Shown: piece after piece, positions 49,204 through 58,503 of the stretch
How positions within the stretch are numbered: the stretch's first letter is position 1
Layout: the number at the start of each line of letters is the position of its first letter
Source of the DNA: Bacteroidota bacterium
GTDB taxonomy: Bacteria; Bacteroidota; Bacteroidia; Bacteroidales; BM520
Assembly: GCA_002748065.1 (NCBI GenBank)
Contig: PDRJ01000027.1
Location: forward strand, 1-64,000
Direction of reading: 5' to 3'
DNA length: 64,000 nucleotides
Position numbers and translations under genes: made by a program
The notes under the pieces: generated by a model
Database searches by the model: none
What the model saw: only the letters and a program-made list of their open reading frames with translations
What the model was told of the DNA's origin: nothing

Positions 49204-49306
49204 AAGGTATAAGTTAAAATACCTCCCAATGCACTTTTAACTCTTAACTTAAAACATCGCCCAATGCAACCTTTTAACTTTTAACTCTTAACTTTTAACT
49301 TAAAAA

Positions 49307-51094
49307 ATGAATAAAAAAGACCATCAGCCAAAGGCAAAGAAGCAGTCAATACTAAAAAAATTGACCCCCTATGCCGAGAATAAAAAATATCTGTTCTCAC
49401 TATCGTTATTCTTGTCAGCACTGTCCGCTGTACTCGGATTGTTGCCCTTTGTGTTTATTTGGCTTATTGCCAAAGAAATCTTTACCGATACGCAGAATGT
49501 CACATTCCAAAGTGTCAGCTTTTATGCGTGGATGACGCTCGCATCTGCCTTTGCAAGCATGTTGGTTTATTTCTTTGCCCTAATGTCGTCGCATTTGGCA
49601 GCATTTCGCGTAGAGGTGGGAATGCGCAAATTCGGAATGCAACGGATTATCAATATGCCCCTTGGGTTTTTCGATAAAAATCAGAGTGGAAAAATGCGTA
49701 AAATCATAGATGATAACGCCAGCCAGACCCACACCTTCCTGGCACATCAACTGCCCGATTTGGCATCAACCGTTATCGCTCCACTGATAATTCTTGTGCT
49801 GATGTTTATTGTGGATTGGCGTATGGGATTAATATCGCTTATTCCTATCGTTTTGGGGTTGATTAGTGCAAGTTTTATGATGAGTAAAGCAGGTAAAAAG
49901 TTTCAACAGGAATATATGAACACGTTGGAAGAAATGGGTAGCGAAGCTGTGGAGTATGTGCGAGGTATTCCTGTTGTAAAAACTTTTGGTCAAAGCGTAT
50001 ATACCTTTAAGCGTTTTGTTAGAAGCATTACGCGTTACCGCGATATAGTTACGGCTTTCACTATCATGTGGCAAAGACCCATGTCATTTTATACCGTTAT
50101 TATGCAAAGTACCGCCTTTTTCCTTGTTCCTTTTGCCATGCTGTTTATTACCAATGGAGGCGAAATAACTGCAGTAATTACCGACTTTATTTTTTATCTT
50201 CTTATTGCTCCGAGTTTTACGCTCTTGTTTATGCGAAGCATGTATTTTCAAAATTATGCCAATATGGCTAAGGAAACCATCAACCGTTTCGATGCGATAT
50301 TGGATTATCCCGAGATGACGTTTAAAGAAGCTGGCGAAAAACCTCAAACTTACGATTTAGAATTTAAGAATGTCAAATTTGCCTATCCCAATGCCAAAGC
50401 CAATGCGGTGGACGGCATCAGTTTCAAAATAAACGAAGGCGAAACTGTTGCTTTGGTAGGCGCTTCCGGTGGCGGAAAAACCACTATTGCCCGTCTGGCC
50501 GCTCGCTTTTGGGATATTCAGTCGGGCGAGATAACGATTGGCGGGCATAATATTAAAGATCTATCGCGTAAAAACCTGATGGACAGCGTATCATTTGTAT
50601 TCCAGAACACAAAATTGTTCAAGAAATCCTTACGAGACAATATTACCTATGGCAGAGAAAATGCCGATGAAAAAAGGATACAGCAAGCAATAGACCTCTC
50701 GCAGAGTCGCGAAATTATTGATAACCTGCCCGAAGGATTGGAAACACATATCGGTAAAGAAGGCACCTATTTATCGGGAGGCGAGCAACAGCGTATCGCA
50801 TTGGCTCGTGCCATTTTAAAAGATGCACCCATTGTGCTGTTAGACGAGGCAACCGCCTTTGCCGACCCCGAAAATGAACATCTAATTCAAGCGGCATTGC
50901 AGGAATTGAGCAAAAACAAAACAACCTTAATGATAGCCCACCGATTAACCAGTGTTCAAAACGTGGATAAAATTCTGGTTATCGATAACGGTAAAATCGC
51001 CGAACAGGGCACACACGATGAATTATTATCGGCTAACGGCATTTACAAACAGATGTGGGAGGAGTATCAGAAATCTGTTGCGTGGACGGTGTGA
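49307..51094 (+). CDS. ABC transporter, fused permease/ATP-binding subunit (first of pair)
   Basis: Walker A GASGGGKTT; YLSGGEQQRIALARAILKDAPIVLLDEATAFADPENE. Confidence 0.95.
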   Translation: MNKKDHQPKAKKQSILKKLTPYAENKKYLFSLSLFLSALSAVLGLLPFVFIWLIAKEIFTDTQNVTFQSVSFYAWMTLASAFASMLVYFFALMSSHLAAFRVEVGMRKFGMQRIINMPLGFFDKNQSGKMRKIIDDNASQTHTFLAHQLPDLASTVIAPLIILVLMFIVDWRMGLISLIPIVLGLISASFMMSKAGKKFQQEYMNTLEEMGSEAVEYVRGIPVVKTFGQSVYTFKRFVRSITRYRDIVTAFTIMWQRPMSFYTVIMQSTAFFLVPFAMLFITNGGEITAVITDFIFYLLIAPSFTLLFMRSMYFQNYANMAKETINRFDAILDYPEMTFKEAGEKPQTYDLEFKNVKFAYPNAKANAVDGISFKINEGETVALVGASGGGKTTIARLAARFWDIQSGEITIGGHNIKDLSRKNLMDSVSFVFQNTKLFKKSLRDNITYGRENADEKRIQQAIDLSQSREIIDNLPEGLETHIGKEGTYLSGGEQQRIALARAILKDAPIVLLDEATAFADPENEHLIQAALQELSKNKTTLMIAHRLTSVQNVDKILVIDNGKIAEQGTHDELLSANGIYKQMWEEYQKSVAWTV

Positions 51095-51152
51095 TGAGTC
51101 GGAAGTCGGAAGTCCGAAGACGGAAGACCAAAGTTCGAAGCTGAGTGACAGA
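51095..51152 (+). repeat. Heptamer-periodic tract AGTCGGA/AGTCCGA/AGACGGA
   Basis: agtcgga agtcgga agtccga agacgga agaccaa agttcga agctgag. Confidence 0.75.
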
Positions 51153-51191
51153 AATCAGGAGACAAGAGTACAATTAATAACAAACACGAAT

Positions 51192-51545
51192 ATGAACTTT
51201 AAATTTGAAAAATTAATAATTTGGCAAAAAGCAATGGATTTTGGAGAAGATATTAATAATTTATCTAAAAATTTTCCCAAAGAAGAAATGTTTAATTTGA
51301 GTTCACAAATTAGACGGGCCATTGATTCCATTGCGTTAAATATTTCAGAAGGTTCTATCGGACAATCAAACCCTGAATTTAAAAAGTTTATGGGGTATGC
51401 TATTCGTTCTCTTGCGGAAGTTGTAACATGTTTACATAAAGCAAATAGAAGAAAGCACATATCCGAAGATGAATTTACGGAGTTTTATAAAAACGCATAC
51501 AATCTTATGAATATGATGATTGCATTCAAAAATAATATTAAATAA
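51192..51545 (+). CDS. Four-helix-bundle protein (23S rRNA IVS-type family)
   Basis: MNFKFEKLIIWQKAMDFGEDINNLSKNFPKEEMFNLSSQIRRAIDSIALNISEGSIGQSNPEFKKFMGYAIRSLAEVVTCL. Confidence 0.9.
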   Translation: MNFKFEKLIIWQKAMDFGEDINNLSKNFPKEEMFNLSSQIRRAIDSIALNISEGSIGQSNPEFKKFMGYAIRSLAEVVTCLHKANRRKHISEDEFTEFYKNAYNLMNMMIAFKNNIK

Positions 51546-51565
51546 AAGAGGATATCTGAATACGG

Positions 51566-51658
51566 TAAACTGAACTTCGGTCTTCCGACTGACGAATAAA
51601 GGAGGTCTAAATACGACGACCCGAACTTCGGTCTTCTGTCTTCGGTCTTCCGACTAAT
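51566..51658 (-). repeat. Inverted heptamer-periodic tract (complement of 51095-51152 type)
   Basis: cttcggt cttccga ctgacga ... cttcggt cttctgt cttcggt cttccga ctaataa. Confidence 0.7.
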
Positions 51659-51676
51659 AATAAAAACATAAAAATC

Positions 51677-53404
51677 ATGATAACATTCTTTCAAACCAAA
51701 TTCGCACTATCAAAAGAAGGCGCAAAAGACCTGCGAACAGCGATCATTGCTCATACATTACTGAATCTTAGTTTTATATTGCCCATAATCGTAGCATTTG
51801 CATTTTTAGAGGATTATATCCAACATTGGCAAACAGGTAATCCGTTAGAACGCAGTATATGGTTTTACGTCATTTTTATAGTGATAGCATTTGTAGTGAT
51901 GTTTGTAATCGCATATATAGATTACGAAAAGACCTACACTAAAATTTACAAAGAGAGTGCCAACAGACGTATCAAGCTGGCGGAAACCTTGCGAGAATTG
52001 CCTATGGCGTTTTTCAGCAAAAAAGATATGTCCGACTTGAGTGCCACCATAATGGAAGATGCTACCCAAATCGAACAACTGTTTTCACATGCCGTACCAC
52101 AAATCTTCGCCTCTATTATCAGCATGTTTCTAATGATTTTAGCCATGTTCTTTTACAATTGGCAAATGAGTTTAGCCATGTTTTGGGTGGTTCCGATTGG
52201 CTTTTTCGTGTTTTTCTTATCCAGAAAATTGATGAAAAAAGGTCATCTAACCATTTACAATCAAAAACGAGTAGTTACCGACCGCATACAAGACGGCATG
52301 GATATGGTACAAGAAATAAAATCGTACAATAACGAACACACATATTCGACTGAATTGAATGCGGAATTAGATAAGTACGAGAAACAATTAATAAAAAGCG
52401 AACTCATAGGAGGTTCGTTAATTAACATTTCGTATTTTATGCTAAAACTCGGATTGCCAAGTGTTATTTTTGCAGGAGCCTATTTCTTTTCACAAGGGAC
52501 AATCACGCTGTTTACCTACCTGGTATTTCTTATCATAGTAGGAGCTATTTACAACCCGTTTATGGATGCGATGAACAGTATGGCCATACTGTTATATTTG
52601 AATGTTCGTATCAAACGAATGAAAGAGATGGACAATATGCCTCGTCAGACAGGACGAAAAGATTTTGCCCCAAAGCATTTCGATATTGAGTTTAAAAATG
52701 TTGATTTTTCGTATGAGGAAGGGCAACAAACGTTACAAAACGTAAGTTTTATTGCCAGACAGGGCGAAGTAACCGCCCTGGTAGGCCCCTCGGGAGGCGG
52801 TAAAAGTACTTCAGCAAAGCTATCAGCACGCTTTTGGGATATTGACAAAGGTCAAATCACCCTTGGTGGCGAGGATATTTCAGAAGTTGAACCCGAAACT
52901 TTATTAAAAAACTTCGCTATTGTATTTCAAGATGTAGCCTTATTCAATACCAGCGTAATGGAAAATATCCGTTTGGGACGCAAAGATGCCACCGACGAAG
53001 AGGTAAAACAAGCCGCAAAGTTGGCGCAATGCGAAACATTTATCCATCAACTTCCACAAGGCTACGACACCCTCATCGGCGAGAATGGAGAGAAGATCTC
53101 GGGCGGCGAACGGCAACGAATATCCATTGCACGGGCCTTGCTGAAAGATGCCCCTATCATCCTGTTGGATGAAGCCACCGCCAGCCTTGACGTAGAGAAT
53201 GAAACCAAAATACAGGCCGGAATATCAGAACTGATTAAAAACAAAACGGTGTTGATTATTGCTCACCGAATGCGAACCGTAGCCAACGCCCATAAGGTGG
53301 TGGTATTAAAAGAGGGAAAAGTATTGGAAATGGGCACCCCCTCCCAATTGATGAAACAAAATGGTGAATTTGCCCAAATGGTAGAACGACAAAAAGTAAG
53401 CTAA
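51677..53404 (+). CDS. ABC transporter, fused permease/ATP-binding subunit (second of pair)
   Basis: Walker A GPSGGGKST; ISGGERQRISIARALLKDAPIILLDEATASLDVENE. Confidence 0.95.
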   Translation: MITFFQTKFALSKEGAKDLRTAIIAHTLLNLSFILPIIVAFAFLEDYIQHWQTGNPLERSIWFYVIFIVIAFVVMFVIAYIDYEKTYTKIYKESANRRIKLAETLRELPMAFFSKKDMSDLSATIMEDATQIEQLFSHAVPQIFASIISMFLMILAMFFYNWQMSLAMFWVVPIGFFVFFLSRKLMKKGHLTIYNQKRVVTDRIQDGMDMVQEIKSYNNEHTYSTELNAELDKYEKQLIKSELIGGSLINISYFMLKLGLPSVIFAGAYFFSQGTITLFTYLVFLIIVGAIYNPFMDAMNSMAILLYLNVRIKRMKEMDNMPRQTGRKDFAPKHFDIEFKNVDFSYEEGQQTLQNVSFIARQGEVTALVGPSGGGKSTSAKLSARFWDIDKGQITLGGEDISEVEPETLLKNFAIVFQDVALFNTSVMENIRLGRKDATDEEVKQAAKLAQCETFIHQLPQGYDTLIGENGEKISGGERQRISIARALLKDAPIILLDEATASLDVENETKIQAGISELIKNKTVLIIAHRMRTVANAHKVVVLKEGKVLEMGTPSQLMKQNGEFAQMVERQKVS

Positions 53405-53559
53405 AAGAACAAAAATACGGAAACCCCTCAATAGAAGCATTACAAAACGCCCCCCTAAACACAAGAGGGCTGCTTCCCAATGAAATGAGAAGAAAAAGAG
53501 GAAAAATAGCACGTTATTGGTGATAAGAAGTGGTAAAAATACCCATTTATAGGGATTGT

Positions 53560-53570
53560 GAACACTGTTC
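53560..53570. promoter_or_regulatory. Palindrome GAACACTGTTC (candidate TetR operator, site 2)
   Basis: Lies between TTG (53556-53558) and a CATCTTTG box about 20 nt downstream, upstream of the TetR gene. Confidence 0.6.
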
Positions 53571-53651
53571 TCTATTTGCATCTTTGCAAGAAGAAACTTA
53601 AGAGGCAACAACCACTTCTAAAAATGAATGGTTAAACGTTGAGAAGATCAT

Positions 53652-54266
53652 ATGCAAATAAAGAAAGAAGACATACGCAAAACCATCCTGAAGGTAGCCC
53701 GGGAGTCTTTTTTAGAAAAGGGATATCGAAAAACCTCCATGCGAACCATCGCAAAAGAGGCGCATGTAACCCTGAGCAATATTTATAACTATTTCAAAAA
53801 TAAAGATGAAATATTAGAGGTGATTATACAACCTGCTCTTCAAGAAATGGAACAATTGTTTAACCGCCATAATGAATCACACTCTATTACAAGCAGCTGG
53901 TTCAAAGCAGAAGACGTAAGCGAGATAGAGGAGTTTAATGACCACGTCAAGTTTATTATTACCTACCAAAAAGAACTTAATTTGCTACTTTACAAATGTT
54001 CAGGATCAAAATATGAGAATGTAAAAGACTTTTTTATTGATAAATACACCGAGTCAGCAAGAAAGTACCTACAACTAATGAAAAATAAATATCCTCAAGT
54101 AAATAAAGAGATCTCCGATTTTTTTCTTCATACAGTAGCGGCTTGGTGGATACAGATTGTATCAGAAATTGTATCACACAACCTCAATGAAGAGGAGATC
54201 TTACATTTTTTGAAGGAATACATGACCTTCGGCACCGGAGGATGGCAACGATTGATGAACTTATAG
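53652..54266 (+). CDS. TetR/AcrR family transcriptional regulator
   Basis: DIRKTILKVARESFLEKGYRKTSMRTIAKEAHVTLSNIYNYFKNKDEIL. Confidence 0.92.
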   Translation: MQIKKEDIRKTILKVARESFLEKGYRKTSMRTIAKEAHVTLSNIYNYFKNKDEILEVIIQPALQEMEQLFNRHNESHSITSSWFKAEDVSEIEEFNDHVKFIITYQKELNLLLYKCSGSKYENVKDFFIDKYTESARKYLQLMKNKYPQVNKEISDFFLHTVAAWWIQIVSEIVSHNLNEEEILHFLKEYMTFGTGGWQRLMNL

Positions 54267-54308
54267 AGAAAATGGGAAGGGAAAAGGGATATTTTTTTGA
54301 ACGAAACA

Positions 54309-54319
54309 GAACAATGTTC
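54309..54319. promoter_or_regulatory. Palindrome GAACAATGTTC (candidate TetR operator, site 3)
   Basis: Flanks also resemble site 1: ATTTTTTTGAAC...GAACANTGTTC(A/T)TTATT. Confidence 0.55.
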
Positions 54320-54390
54320 ATTATTAAATAACGAACCGAAGGGAGAACAGCGAAAAAACATTTATAACTATCAAATAAACAAATACTTAT

Positions 54391-54540
54391 AAACTTTAAT
54401 TTTAAGAAATTAATACTTTGAGGGAAGGCCATGGATATGGAAGAAGCGATATGCAATCTAAGGTCTCAAATTAAAAGAGCTGTAAACTCAATTGCTTTAA
54501 CTATTTCGAACGATTCCATAGGTCAAGCCCATCCCGAATT
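54391..54540 (+). pseudogene. Decayed four-helix-bundle (IVS-type) gene fragment truncated at a MITE-like repeat
   Basis: aactttaattttaagaaattaatactttg and LRSQIKRAVNSIALTISNDSIGQAHPEFE align to 51192..51545; in-frame coding lost. Confidence 0.75.
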
Positions 54541-54640
54541 CGAGGCTTGCGAAGGCTGAAATAGGGGAGTTTACTGGGATAAATGACCATTTTGAAGACA
54601 AGCATAACGAAGAAGTCGGACTTTATAGACGGACGCTAAA
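54535..54640 (+). repeat. MITE-like repeat copy R9, 5' truncated
   Basis: cgaattcgaggcttgcgaaggctgaaataggggagtttactggg ... ctttatagacggacgcta. Confidence 0.88.
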
Positions 54641-54798
54641 TAGTGTCTGTCCATAAAGCCAGCGTTTTGAAAAGAGGCTGTATAGAAAGTTCGAATTCGA
54701 GGCTTGCGAAGGCTGAAAAATGTGAGTTTACTGGAGTAAATGACCATTTTGAAGACAAGCATAACGAAGAAGTCGGACTTTATAGACGGACGCTAAAT
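54641..54798 (+). repeat. MITE-like repeat copy R10, complete, tandem to R9
   Basis: tagtgtctgtccataaagccagcgttttgaaaagaggctgtatag ... gaagtcggactttatagacggacgcta. Confidence 0.93.
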
Positions 54799-54850
54799 AA
54801 TTTATCTAACAGCTAACGGTCAAAGGCCAACAGCTAATAACCCAAAAACG

Positions 54851-57220
54851 ATGAAAGTACAAAGAATCAACAATCAATTTCGGAAATTCGGAGAGTTTCA
54901 GATGAGAAACAGGGGTTTATTGATCGTCATTGCCATTCTCTTTGCAACGATAGGTATTATGGGCCTCAGGTATCTTAAACCACACAATTCGCGAGAGTCG
55001 TGGTTTATGGAGGATGACCAAATTGAGATCAACACGAAAAAGTTTGAAGCACAGTTTGGGAATAACGATAACATATTGGTATTAATTACCGCCAAAGACG
55101 TATTCAACCCCGAAGTACTAAAGATGATGCAACGTCTTGGGAATGAACTCTTAGATAGCATCCCCTATGCCGATGAAGTAACCTCATTGGTGGATATAGA
55201 GATATCGGTAGGCACAGCGGAAGGCATTCAGGTAATTAACCCTTTTGAGAACGGCATCCCCGAAGACCCTGCCACGCTAGACAGTATCCGCAAGCTAATC
55301 CTCTCCAGGAACGCATTGGCCAACAAAGTTGTATCGAACGATTGCACCGAGACCCTCTTAATGCTGTCGCTCCAAGAGTTCCCCCCCGAAGAGGTTTGGA
55401 GTCAGGAGACCCTCCTGGACCCCATCTATCAAGCGGGCGAACCGGCCGTGCGAATCATCACATCGGAGCGTTACCAAAGCGACCTGTACGACTTAAACCC
55501 CGCCGGATTACCCTACACCGAAACCGAAGAGCGTGATTTCTTTGGCCCCGAAATGGCAAAACGCATTATGATCATATTCGTATGCATGATTTTATTATTG
55601 GTATTCATGGTGCGCTCCTTTAGAGGGGTTATTGCTCCAGTCTTCACCATCTTTGTAGCGGGAAGCTCTGTATTCGGGTTTATGGGATGGTTGGGCATCG
55701 GCTTCGACCAAAATATGGTCATCTTGCCGGCACTATTGCTCATCGCACTGTCTGTGGCCTACTCCATTCACCTGATCAACGCCTTTAAACGATTTTTCCG
55801 ACAAACAGGAAACAGGAAAGAGGCGACAATCCTCGCAGTGGAAGAGACCGGCTGGCCCCTCCTATTTACGGCTATCACAACCATTGGTTCGGTAGTCTCC
55901 TTTGTCACTGTAGGCATTCCCACTATTACCTGGGTAGGAATGACTTGCGGAGCAGCCGTATTGGCAAACTACCTGTTTGTAATCGTGTTACTACCCGTTA
56001 TTCTAAGTTTTGGGAAAAACAAAGAGGCACAGGAAGAGGGATCCCAATCCAACCGATGGCTCGATAACCTTTTGTTCGCCATGGGAAAAGGAGTTATCAA
56101 AAGGAAGGGATCCATCCTACTTCTCTATGGAATTGTGGTAATACTCTTAATCCCATCGCTATTCAAAGTATACGTAGACATGGATATATTTGAAGGAATG
56201 GGACGAAAAATCCCTTATATCGACAGAGTATATAACCTCACACAGTCTCAATTGGGATCTTATCTATCATACAACATCTCCATTGATTTCAACGAACCGG
56301 ATGCCATCAAGTCACCCGAAGTGCTCAAGAATTTAGATATCCTGGTGGATTCCATCAGTCACTTTGAACTTACCAAAAAAGTGACGAATAACTCTCCCAT
56401 CTTTTCGCTCTTGGATATCATCAAAGAGATGAATCAAACCCTCCATAGCGACAGCATTGCCTATCACTGCGTACCCAATACACGGGAAGAGATTGCCCAG
56501 ATACTGTTATTATATGAAATGTCTGGAGGTACAAAATCATTTAATTGGATGGATGAAGAATATAGCATGACGCGCGTACAAGTTCCCCTCTATAAATTTC
56601 AAGCAAAAGAGATCCCCGTGGAACTGGGAGCTATCAAACGCATCAGTAAACGATTATTTCCACAAGCTACCATCACAGTAGTGGGCAGTGCAGTTCAATT
56701 TGCTGAGATCGCATTGAAAATTGTAGCCGGAGAGCTAAAATCGGTCATTCTGTCGCTGATTGTCATCAGTATATTGCTAATATTGGTGTTCTCCAGTATC
56801 AAAACAGGACTGATCGGATTAATTCCAAACCTCGCCCCCATGCTAGTCATTGGAGCATACTTAGGCTATTTTGGCGTGCCCTTAAACATGATGACCATGA
56901 CCATTATCCCAATGATGTTGGGTATAGCTGTGGACGACACCATTCACTTTATCAACAGCATAAAGTACGAGTTTGAGAAATGCGGTAACTATCAACAAGC
57001 TACCCTCACCGCTTTTGCAACGGTAGGCCGCTCACTCTTGATGACCACCATCGTATTGGCCGTCAGTTTTGCCACCTACTTACTTTCACCTGTAAAAATG
57101 ATCGGAGACATGGGATTATTGGCATCCATCGGTTTGCTCGCCGCCTTAATCACCGACTTTTTGATCACTCCGGCACTGATGGTGATCACGAAACCATTTG
57201 GAAAAGAAATAGAGAAGTAA
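54851..57220 (+). CDS. RND superfamily / MMPL-type transporter
   Basis: Two TM/periplasmic halves; GIAVDDTIHFINSIKYEFEKCGNYQQATLTAFATVGRSLLMTTIVLAVSF. Confidence 0.92.
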   Translation: MKVQRINNQFRKFGEFQMRNRGLLIVIAILFATIGIMGLRYLKPHNSRESWFMEDDQIEINTKKFEAQFGNNDNILVLITAKDVFNPEVLKMMQRLGNELLDSIPYADEVTSLVDIEISVGTAEGIQVINPFENGIPEDPATLDSIRKLILSRNALANKVVSNDCTETLLMLSLQEFPPEEVWSQETLLDPIYQAGEPAVRIITSERYQSDLYDLNPAGLPYTETEERDFFGPEMAKRIMIIFVCMILLLVFMVRSFRGVIAPVFTIFVAGSSVFGFMGWLGIGFDQNMVILPALLLIALSVAYSIHLINAFKRFFRQTGNRKEATILAVEETGWPLLFTAITTIGSVVSFVTVGIPTITWVGMTCGAAVLANYLFVIVLLPVILSFGKNKEAQEEGSQSNRWLDNLLFAMGKGVIKRKGSILLLYGIVVILLIPSLFKVYVDMDIFEGMGRKIPYIDRVYNLTQSQLGSYLSYNISIDFNEPDAIKSPEVLKNLDILVDSISHFELTKKVTNNSPIFSLLDIIKEMNQTLHSDSIAYHCVPNTREEIAQILLLYEMSGGTKSFNWMDEEYSMTRVQVPLYKFQAKEIPVELGAIKRISKRLFPQATITVVGSAVQFAEIALKIVAGELKSVILSLIVISILLILVFSSIKTGLIGLIPNLAPMLVIGAYLGYFGVPLNMMTMTIIPMMLGIAVDDTIHFINSIKYEFEKCGNYQQATLTAFATVGRSLLMTTIVLAVSFATYLLSPVKMIGDMGLLASIGLLAALITDFLITPALMVITKPFGKEIEK

Positions 57221-57267
57221 GGAGTTAGACTCTCCACTTTCAACGTTACAAAACTAAACAAAAATGA
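57214..57267 (+). repeat. Direct repeat copy A flanking the 57264 gene
   Basis: TTAGACTCTCCACTTTCAACGTTACAAAACTAAACAAAAATGAA. Confidence 0.75.
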
Positions 57268-57665
57268 ACACAAAAGTAAAAATTTCAATGTACTGGTTAT
57301 TCATAGGTATAACCATGATTTTACACACTGTATTAGCAACAATGGGTCTCATGTTTGGGAAAGATATTATAATGCCTGATGCTACGGGCGAAATCCCAAC
57401 TTATATGTATGTAATGATAATACTGACAATGATATTACCTTTTATTTTGTCTTTTATACAATTACATACAGAGGCAAAATGGTTTAAATATTCTACATAT
57501 ATATGGAGTATTATCCTTATTTTGCTTAATGCTTTTCACTTTTATTCCGCAGCATTTTTAGAAAAAGAAGGCATAGACCAGATTGTATTGTTATTGTTTG
57601 TTTTGATAATCAATGTATTTTTAACCAGAGAATTATATCGCTTTATAAAAAATAAAAATGTATAA
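57264..57665 (+). CDS. Hypothetical small membrane protein (about 4 TM)
   Basis: 133 aa, hydrophobic segments, AT-rich relative to flanking genes. Confidence 0.65.
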   Translation: MNTKVKISMYWLFIGITMILHTVLATMGLMFGKDIIMPDATGEIPTYMYVMIILTMILPFILSFIQLHTEAKWFKYSTYIWSIILILLNAFHFYSAAFLEKEGIDQIVLLLFVLIINVFLTRELYRFIKNKNV

Positions 57666-57727
57666 CGGGAAGTTGGAAGAGGGAAGTAGACTCCCCACTT
57701 CCAACTTTACAAAACTAAACAAAATGA
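57666..57727 (+). repeat. Direct repeat copy B with internal hairpin, flanking the 57264 gene
   Basis: GTAGACTCCCCACTTCCAACTTTACAAAACTAAACAAAATGAA; AAGTTGGAAG ... CTTCCAACTT stem. Confidence 0.75.
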
Positions 57728-58500
57728 AAATTAAATTATTCGCAGTAGTATTAGTAGTCTTAATGGCAACAAGTGCACTGTTTGCACAAACAGGACGAGA
57801 AATCATGCTACAGGCTGAGAACCGTCCGGAAGCAAAGACCAATAAATCGGAAGTTACCCTAAGAATCATCAACAAAAGAGGAAAAGAGCGAGTCCGTAAA
57901 CTGACCTCCTACTCTATAGAGCTGGGAGAAAACGGGAAAACGTTGATGTTTTTTGAGTATCCCGGCGATGTCAAAGGCACCGGCCTCTTAACGTGGGATT
58001 ACGACAAGATTGGCAAAGACGATGACAAATGGCTGTACCTCCCTGCCATGAAAAAGACACGTCGTATCAGTGGCTCATCAGCCAAAAAAGATTACTTCAT
58101 GGGAACCGATTTCACCTACGACGATATGGGCGACCGCAACATCGACGAAGATACCCACAAACTATTGGGCGAGGAGACCATAAACGAACATCCCTGTTGG
58201 ATGATAGAATCCACCTCCAAGGACAAACGAGACCTCTTCTCCAGAAAAATCATCTGGTTACGAAAAGACATCCTGATTCCGGAAAAAGTGGATTACTATG
58301 ACCGAATGGGGAAATTGCACCGTCAGATGGTCATCGAGAAGGTTGAGAAGAAGAAAGACTACTGGGTGATCCTAAAAATGACCATGTCCAACGTACAAAC
58401 CAATCACAAAACCATTATAGAATTTAACAATATGGAGTTGGATATCCCCATGGAAGAGAGCAAATTCACCGTACAAACGCTAGAGAAAGGGAGAATGTAA
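57724..58500 (+). CDS. LolA-like outer-membrane lipoprotein-sorting family protein
   Basis: Signal peptide; [55 protein letters not shown]. Confidence 0.88.
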   Translation: MKIKLFAVVLVVLMATSALFAQTGREIMLQAENRPEAKTNKSEVTLRIINKRGKERVRKLTSYSIELGENGKTLMFFEYPGDVKGTGLLTWDYDKIGKDDDKWLYLPAMKKTRRISGSSAKKDYFMGTDFTYDDMGDRNIDEDTHKLLGEETINEHPCWMIESTSKDKRDLFSRKIIWLRKDILIPEKVDYYDRMGKLHRQMVIEKVEKKKDYWVILKMTMSNVQTNHKTIIEFNNMELDIPMEESKFTVQTLEKGRM

Positions 58501-58503
58501 GTG

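Noticed and set aside
50952-51191. N-terminal extension of the four-helix-bundle ORF
   Set aside because: Overlaps the ABC gene end and the heptamer tract; the family N-terminus MNFKFEKLIIWQKA begins at 51192.
51095-51660. Heptamer tracts considered as a CRISPR array
   Set aside because: Units are 7 nt, degenerate, with no unique spacers and no cas genes; no CRISPR seen anywhere in the window.
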